Shown one piece after another: positions 7,301-11,039 of a stretch of DNA of 11,039 bases. The first letter of the stretch is position 1. Each line of letters opens with the position of its first letter. The notes beneath the pieces are model-generated. The model did no database searches and was not told the DNA's origin. It saw only the letters and a program-made list of their open reading frames with translations. The stretch comes from an uncultured Haloferula sp. (GTDB lineage Bacteria; Verrucomicrobiota; Verrucomicrobiae; Verrucomicrobiales; Akkermansiaceae), in the NCBI GenBank assembly GCA_946481625.1, contig CAMLOZ010000048.1, positions 1 through 11,039 of the forward strand. Reading direction: 5' to 3'. Position numbers and translations under genes: made by a program.

Positions 7301-8512
7301 CGCACTGGTAAAATTATAGCTGGAGAAGACGCCGCCGCCAGTCACGTAGTAAACGCGGTCAGAGTTGTAGGGATCGATTTTCACGTCGAACATCCAACCC
7401 TGAACGATGTTGCCGCCGCCCGCTCCCATCCAAGGCGCGCTCGAAGTATCCACCGCGCCGTTGTAAACCGCCGTCCAGCTCGTCCCGCCATTCGTGCTGC
7501 GGTAAATGTCGCTCACCGGCCACCAGCGGTCCGCCGTTGTGACGACGATGCGGTTGGGATTCTGCCTGTCCACGGACACGCCGCCGTAACCACCCTGGCC
7601 CGCGGGCGGCGTCACGTCAGTCGAAGTCAGAGTGGTGAGGTTGAATTTCCGCACCACGCCGGTGCTGATGCCATTCGGTCCCGGGCCATCGCAAAACGTG
7701 ACATACATATTGCCCAAGCCATCCTGTGCCGCGCGAAGGGGCATGCAGTTCGTCGGCGCGCCGGTGGCGACGCCGGCCCACGTCACACCGCCGTCCGTGC
7801 TGCGGTAAAGATTCGTTCCCGTTTGCGCTACGCCCACCCAGATCACGGGCGTGGCGCTGCCGGACGCGCCGCTGCTTTTGATGAACTCCACGAACGAAAT
7901 CCCGACGCCGTTGGGCGTGGTGTTGACCGGAAAGCTGTTAACCTTCGCCCAGTTCGCCGCGTGGTTGACGCTCTTCCACAGGCCGTCTTCCCGGGTGCCG
8001 TAAAAGATCGTGCTGCCGAGATTGGGGTCCACGCCGAATCGTTCGCCGGTGCCGCGGCCATCGTTGTTGGCCCGGATCACAAACGGGGAATTGATCCGCG
8101 TGAAGCTCGCACCCCGGTCGGTCGAGATCATGAGCTCGCTCGGGTTTCCCAGCCAGCCGCAGCTCAGATAGAGCCGGTTCGGATCCTGCGCGTCCAGGCC
8201 GATGCTCTCGGTGCCGATCAGGCTCCACTCGTTGTTCGGGTAGCCGACGAAATCCAGCAACGAAACCCAGGTGTCATTGGCCGGGTTCCAGCGATACGAA
8301 CCTCCGATGTCGGTGCGGCAATACATCAACCCCTGCTCGTTGGGATGGAACAGCAGCCCGGTGACGAAGCCGCCGCCGTGGATTTTCACGGGTTTCCAGT
8401 TGTAGGTCTGCGCCTGGACCGTGGAAACCGCGAGCAGCCCGGCGAAAAACACGAAGAACGAACGGAACGTGCTGCGCTTTTGCCGGCGAGACAATTCAGC
8501 CTTTCCGGCCAT
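4355..8512 (-). CDS. Secreted multidomain GH74 xyloglucanase (GH74-FN3-LamG-CBM6-FN3-Ca-loop C-terminus)
   Basis: With the ATG at 8512 the product has 1385 residues. This start gives a normal signal peptide (basic RRQKRSTFR, hydrophobic SFFVFFAGLLAVSTV, cleavage near VQAQ at 32-35). An in-frame ATG at 8617 would add 35 residues and bury the signal. Residues 36 to about 727 form the GH74 double seven-bladed propeller. The motif GGGFVTGLLFHP leads into CRTDIGGSYRW, whose Asp68 is the expected catalytic base; SAMGDVGGFSH supplies Asp442, the expected general acid. Several STDGG/STNGG Asp-box-like turns mark the blades. Then follow FN3 (731-817), LamG (822-1020, with WHHLVATRD and GTLDDVRLYDR), CBM6 (1029-1173, with IQAEDYD and GEWLEYTV), FN3 (1175-1262) and a C-terminal region with DPDGDGWLNDQEYVSGTDP (from 1288). 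GH74 enzymes cleave the beta-1,4-glucan backbone of xyloglucan; the extra domains should bind polysaccharide or the cell surface. Exo or endo mode cannot be decided. It is followed by the SGNH hydrolase gene. Confidence 0.93.
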   Translation of the reverse strand: MAGKAELSRRQKRSTFRSFFVFFAGLLAVSTVQAQTYNWKPVKIHGGGFVTGLLFHPNEQGLMYCRTDIGGSYRWNPANDTWVSLLDFVGYPNNEWSLIGTESIGLDAQDPNRLYLSCGWLGNPSELMISTDRGASFTRINSPFVIRANNDGRGTGERFGVDPNLGSTIFYGTREDGLWKSVNHAANWAKVNSFPVNTTPNGVGISFVEFIKSSGASGSATPVIWVGVAQTGTNLYRSTDGGVTWAGVATGAPTNCMPLRAAQDGLGNMYVTFCDGPGPNGISTGVVRKFNLTTLTSTDVTPPAGQGGYGGVSVDRQNPNRIVVTTADRWWPVSDIYRSTNGGTSWTAVYNGAVDTSSAPWMGAGGGNIVQGWMFDVKIDPYNSDRVYYVTGGGVFSSYNFTSASPTWQFRSTGIEENAFTDIGTNLASPPSGPQLWSAMGDVGGFSHYNLDVSPPATDIFRPLGGNSYGIDFAEQSPNIVVRTFYSGSRGGLISTNYGSTWSQFATTPPPVQTDSGPGMVAISADGTRLVWTIYGSAPYYSTDSGATWIPCAGSNLTPATWEQPFLFSDRVNPNKFYLYYRNTGRVFVSTDGGASFALASAITAWGESMRPAYGQEGSLWVAVSDGLWRTTNSGATFSKVAGVEAAQTVGFGRTATGTGHPVVYLHGRIGGIWGIYRSENQGTSWTRINDDQHRYGIIQNVIGDPRIYGRCYIAAGGRGILYGDIPNQPPFTPGSVAASSSNASVQLSWNTAVGADSYNVKRATVSGGPYSTVASGVTATDYLDSGLINGTSYFYVVSATNAFGESGDSAEANATPRESSALYAFEGNAQDTSGSGNHGTASALGYVAGRVGAQAAQFDGTSGSVVIPRSVTDDFTVAMWVKTTDTAGAANAQWWAGKGLVDGEVGGGGADWGTSVVNGKFVLGVGSTGGDTTLASSVNINDGAWHHLVATRDNTSGAMAVYVDGAPRGSGTGPTGSRTLPASLRIGSLQTGNNFLNGTLDDVRLYDRVLSSAEVAGLARSPYGGTPWPVPGVIQAEDYDIGGPGFAYNDNDTGNNGGQYRSDGVDLEACGEGGYNVGWAGAGEWLEYTVNVAHTGSYAIALRAASASLPIQGHVEFDGIDVTGLMNAPATGGWQTYTDVTAPNIALAAGQHVMRVYFDGGAWNLNHITLTANPLPAPQNVTATGGSSQIALSWSAVDGATDYVVKRSGSSGGPYTELATGVSGTSYADTGLVDGVTWYYTVAANGQPGVGTGSSAASATTYTTLENWRLANFGSIANAGDSADSADPDGDGWLNDQEYVSGTDPNNRASLLRIAAMQASGDDMQLTFPSTPGRTYRVERSDTLLEGSWSTVQDNISGTGAPIQITDLSGGAQTKRFYRIVVAW
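6062..6322 (-). repeat. FN3 module of the GH74 gene, sharing DNA with the FN3 array
   Basis: This segment encodes the first FN3 domain of the GH74 protein (FTPGSVAASSS to EANATP). Bases 6207-6241 are identical over 35 bases to 10843-10877 in the FN3 array of the other gene. The second FN3 of the GH74 gene (4727-4990) is of the same type but more diverged. Confidence 0.75.
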
Positions 8513-8639
8513 GCCGGTGACGGGCCTTGACGAGCTTGAGGCGCTCCATGTGCTTGGGACCAGGGATCTCAGGAAGCGAAGAGCGGGAGAGCGAGAATTC
8601 ATATCGACGGAAGACATCGGAGGTCGGTGGAGCGGTTCG

Positions 8640-8723
8640 TCAAAACGGGTTTAGGATCGCCACGGTGGCGGCGGGGTTCCAGGCGATGGTGGCATGCATT
8701 CGGGATCGATGACGGACGGACAT
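8640..8723 (-). CDS. Possible 27-residue small ORF upstream of the GH74 gene
   Basis: ATG at 8723 to TGA at 8640-8642 encodes MSVRHRSRMHATIAWNPAAT followed by VAILNPF. It sits in the 145-base gap between the helical-repeat gene and the upstream possible GH74 start. Codons in its second half mostly end in G or C, as in real genes here, but no ribosome binding site and no family are recognisable. It could be a leader peptide, a relic or chance. Confidence 0.15.
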   Translation of the reverse strand: MSVRHRSRMHATIAWNPAATVAILNPF

Positions 8724-8762
8724 GAGGCGGGGTGTTCGGGTGATGGAGTGAAATTCGTAGGG

Positions 8763-9590
8763 TCAGCTTCCGGGCAGCCAGTCGCGCGCGGCGACCGGGT
8801 CGCTCTGCCGCCATTGGCTGAGCAGGTTTTCGACGGCGGCGGCACGCAACTGGCCCTCAGGAAAACACTCCACCCATGCGGCGGCGGCGCGGGCATCGGT
8901 TTGGGCCCAGCGCTGGACGATGGATACCAGCGTGTCGTCTAACAAACGGCCAGCGGACAGCTTCTCCAGCGCGCGCGTGGCGGCATTCACGGGCTCCGTT
9001 TCCGACCATGCCACGAACCCGGCGGCGAGGACGGCCTGCCGCAGCGGCTCATCGGAAATCGTCTCCGCCCATTCCATCGCGGCGGCGGGATCGTCGGAAA
9101 CCCACTCCATCGTCGCGCGACGGATGATGTCGTCGCATGCGGCGCTCCCCGGGAGCTCGGAAGCGATCCGCAACGCCGCGATCGGATCGGTGCGCACCAT
9201 TTCCCCCGAGCTAACAAGGAGGAGATCCTGTCGCTCCGATTCGTCCGGCAGATCGCGAATCCATGCGATGGCGGCTTGCGGCTCCTCGTTAACCCAATCA
9301 ATCACCGCTTTCCCGAGTTCGGATTGCCGCGGCGGACCCGCCGGCAGCCGGGCAGCACGCACTACCGCCGAAACTCCCTCCGCTGGACCAACCTCGCGGC
9401 CGGGCTTGCGGGTTGTGAGAGTTTGCTGCGGACGCGCCCGGAAACCCAATTTCACCGGATTGGCGTCCGCAGCTTCCTGAGACGCCACCAGGCCCAAGAC
9501 AGCAGCCAGGATCCCCGCGCACGCGGCGAGCCCCAAACCCAAGGGCCCGGATGCTGCGGGGGTTGACCGGCTGTCCTCTGGTGGCGTCAT
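8763..9590 (-). CDS. Membrane-anchored protein of tandem 32-residue W-x3-(D/E)-P helical repeats
   Basis: A 275-residue protein of unknown function. Residues about 15-38 (GPLGLGLAACAGILAAVLGLVAS) form one membrane helix after a short N-terminal tail, so the rest is probably periplasmic or external. Residues 39-95 are a Pro/Arg-rich linker. From residue 99 to the end there are about five and a half alpha-helical repeats with anchor positions W99, M131, W163, W195, W228 and W260, a near-constant 32-residue spacing. The unit pattern is W-(V/A/S)-x-x-(D/E)-P-x-x-A-x-x-W, followed by a second helix. Repeats of this look are common in Verrucomicrobiota hypothetical proteins and resemble TPR- or Sel1-type solenoids; protein binding is the natural guess. 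The start codon lies 3 bases after the stop of the FN3 protein gene, so the two are almost certainly co-transcribed and perhaps translationally coupled. No Shine-Dalgarno sequence is visible. Confidence 0.88.
   Translation of the reverse strand: MTPPEDSRSTPAASGPLGLGLAACAGILAAVLGLVASQEAADANPVKLGFRARPQQTLTTRKPGREVGPAEGVSAVVRAARLPAGPPRQSELGKAVIDWVNEEPQAAIAWIRDLPDESERQDLLLVSSGEMVRTDPIAALRIASELPGSAACDDIIRRATMEWVSDDPAAAMEWAETISDEPLRQAVLAAGFVAWSETEPVNAATRALEKLSAGRLLDDTLVSIVQRWAQTDARAAAAWVECFPEGQLRAAAVENLLSQWRQSDPVAARDWLPGS
8766..9296 (-). repeat. Tandem 96-bp-period helical repeat coding region
   Basis: This stretch encodes about five and a half copies of a 32-residue helical unit whose anchor residues fall at spacings of 32, 32, 32, 33 and 32. 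The last copy stops after its first helix (WRQSDPVAARDW). Conservation is clear in protein but weak in DNA, so the duplication is old. Confidence 0.7.
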
Positions 9591-9593
9591 GCG

Positions 9594-11039
9594 TCAGGGA
9601 GTGGCGGTGACGTTGTCGATCATGCCCGTGCAAAGCGTGCCGTCATTGTGGCTGGTGACCGCCAGCCCCATCGTCGCGCTGCTCGCCATGCTGACGGACT
9701 GATTCGATCCGATCTGCGTCCAACTTGTCCCGTTGGAGGAATAGTATGCGCGGAACGAGTTGTTGGCGGCGCGTTGAAGGCGCACATAGCGCGGGGCCGT
9801 CACCCCCGACACGGAAGTATAAACGGTGGTGCCACCCGTGCTCGTCCGGCGCTGGAAGGTCACCCCGTTGCCCGGCGTGATGAACACCGCCGCATAACGC
9901 GCTCCCGCCGCCGTGCTCTCGCGGATCATCACGCCCGCCTTGGCCCATGGGTCGGTGTTCTGTACGGAAGTGACCTGCGCGCGCATCTCACAGTTCCCGC
10001 TGGACGGCTGATGCACGTAGCGGAACTCGTCCGCCGTGTTCCAGATGTCCGCGCCGGAACCGGTCACCGTGAAGACGCCATTGCTGTAACCGGCGCTGCC
10101 GGCCGCCGCAACCGCACCGATGTCTCCCGTGACCCAAGGCGAGGGCAGCGATGCGACGGTTGGCGTGGCACTGGCTTGAATGGAGTTCGCGCCTTCGCCA
10201 CCGGCGTTCAATCCGGAAACGACGTAGTGGTAGGTCGTGCCGTTCGTCAGGCCGGTGTCGGTGAAGCTGGTGCCGGTGATGTTGGTGATCGTGCTGTAAC
10301 CGCTGCCGCTCGTGATGGAGCGCTTCACGTTGTAACTGGTGGCACCACTCGACGTATTCCACGTCAGCGCAACCTGCGCGTCGCCGCCCGTCGCAGCCAA
10401 GCCGGTCGGGGCCGGTGGTGCAGGCACTTGTGGGGTGGCGCTCGCTGGCACGGAGTTCGCGCTTTCGCCGCCGGCGCTCACTGCGGAAACGACGTAGTAA
10501 TAGGTCGTGCCATTGGTCAGACCGGTGTTGGTGAAGCTCGTGCCGGCGACGTTGGTGATCGTGCTATAAGGTCCGCCGTTCACCGTGGCGCGCTTCACGC
10601 TGTAGCTCATCGCACCGCTGGAAGCATTCCACGTCAACGCGACTTGCGTGTTGCCTCCGGCCGCGGCCAAGCCGGTCGGGGCGGGCGGCACGGGCACTTG
10701 TGGCGTGGCGCTGGCTTGCGAGGAGTTCGCACTTTCGCCCCCTGCGTTCGAGGCGGAGACGACGTAGTAGTAGGTCGTGCCGTTGGTCAGGCCGGTGTTG
10801 GTGAAACTCGTGCCGGTGACGCTGGTGACCGTGGTGTAGGGACCGCCGCTGACGGTGGCGCGTTTCACGTTGTAGCTCGTCGCGCCGCTGGAGGCATTCC
10901 AAGTCAGGGCGACCTGCGCGTTGCCGGCCGTGGCAGCGAGTCCACCCGGTGCCGGCGGCGCGGCGGGCGGGGCCGCGGGTGTGGCGCTGGCCTGGCTGGA
11001 ATTCGCGCTTTCACCGAAGCCATTCACGGCGCTGACGAC
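9594..11039 (-). CDS. Secreted FN3-repeat protein with C-terminal DUF1349/concanavalin-like domain (5' end cut by window)
   Basis: The frame is open through the right edge, so the N terminus and any catalytic domain are missing; a GTG at 11027 is internal, because VVSA before it continues an FN3 module. The visible 481 residues hold the tail of one FN3 module, three complete FN3 modules of 90-92 residues (10701-10976, 10431-10700, 10161-10430), and a C-terminal domain of about 188 residues. Each FN3 has the same core: QVALTWN, SYNVKR, GTSFTNTGLTNGTTYYYVVS, then an ASATP junction. The end domain (SPWVTGDIGAV, then AGVMIRESTAAGARYAAVF, FQRRTSTGG and YVRLQRAANNSF) matches the DUF1349-type concanavalin-like sandwich found at the end of verrucomicrobial and planctomycetal extracellular proteins. 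It is probably a secreted enzyme or adhesin in which FN3 modules act as spacers. The helical-repeat gene follows directly. Confidence 0.9.
   Translation of the reverse strand, partial: VVSAVNGFGESANSSQASATPAAPPAAPPAPGGLAATAGNAQVALTWNASSGATSYNVKRATVSGGPYTTVTSVTGTSFTNTGLTNGTTYYYVVSASNAGGESANSSQASATPQVPVPPAPTGLAAAGGNTQVALTWNASSGAMSYSVKRATVNGGPYSTITNVAGTSFTNTGLTNGTTYYYVVSAVSAGGESANSVPASATPQVPAPPAPTGLAATGGDAQVALTWNTSSGATSYNVKRSITSGSGYSTITNITGTSFTDTGLTNGTTYHYVVSGLNAGGEGANSIQASATPTVASLPSPWVTGDIGAVAAAGSAGYSNGVFTVTGSGADIWNTADEFRYVHQPSSGNCEMRAQVTSVQNTDPWAKAGVMIRESTAAGARYAAVFITPGNGVTFQRRTSTGGTTVYTSVSGVTAPRYVRLQRAANNSFRAYYSSNGTSWTQIGSNQSVSMASSATMGLAVTSHNDGTLCTGMIDNVTATP
10161..11039 (-). repeat. Tandem FN3-coding repeat array (period about 270-276 bp)
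   Basis: Three full units of 276, 270 and 270 bp and one partial unit at the window edge encode successive FN3 modules. The strongest conservation is in the stretch encoding GTSFTNTGLTNGTTYYYVVS and in the N/S-V-K-R strand. Unit boundaries fall at the ASATP junctions (10977, 10701, 10431, 10161). The high similarity at base level suggests recent duplication or gene conversion. Confidence 0.85.

Noticed and set aside
6821..8530. Long plus-strand open frame of 569 codons
   Set aside because: It lies wholly antisense to the GH74 catalytic domain, whose motifs are clear. It is an Arg/Ala/Val-rich shadow without a family.
8658..8670. Inverted repeat CGCCAC/GTGGCG as terminator of the helical-repeat gene
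   Set aside because: The stem would be only 5 bp with a 3-base loop, with no T tract and 93 bases past the stop.
338..9220. Repeated CTAACA hexamer in AT-poor DNA (near 338, 3143, 4474, 8939, 9213, and as its complement near 6788)
   Set aside because: Copies occur in both orientations, with no fixed spacing or context. A rough estimate gives one or two per strand by chance, so the excess is not convincing.

Overview
All six protein-coding genes in this GC-rich window lie on the minus strand, so transcription runs from right to left. Nearly every product is exported. The protein styles point strongly to Verrucomicrobiota: a PEP-CTERM tail, autotransporter-associated beta-strand repeats, a DPDGDG calcium-binding-like segment followed by a small C-terminal domain, long fibronectin/LamG/CBM chains, and tandem 32-residue W-x3-(D/E)-P helical repeats. 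This assignment is inferred from protein architecture; there is no rRNA marker here.

Right part (8763-11039): the C-terminal end of a secreted protein made of tandem fibronectin type III (FN3) modules and a concanavalin-like DUF1349-type end domain (cut by the right edge). It is followed after only 3 bases by a membrane-anchored protein of 32-residue helical repeats. Middle part (3583-8617): a large multidomain GH74 xyloglucanase (GH74, FN3, LamG, CBM6, FN3, calcium-loop C-terminal region). After 48 bases comes a secreted SGNH/GDSL hydrolase that ends just before a strong hairpin. Together these look like a small xyloglucan or other hemicellulose-degrading unit: an endo-acting backbone cleaver and a probable esterase. 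Left part (1-2988): a PEP-CTERM jelly-roll protein and, 33 bases on, a large beta-helix protein with a related jelly-roll at its N terminus (cut by the left edge).

The 658-base gap between the two blocks (2989-3646) has no intact gene. It holds the hairpin, a coding-like stretch that changes frame (probable relic), and two inverted repeats. The most notable non-coding signal is the heptamer AACCCAA placed 7-8 bases before the start codons of three secreted-protein genes, none of which has a visible Shine-Dalgarno sequence. No tRNA, rRNA, CRISPR array or insertion sequence was found.
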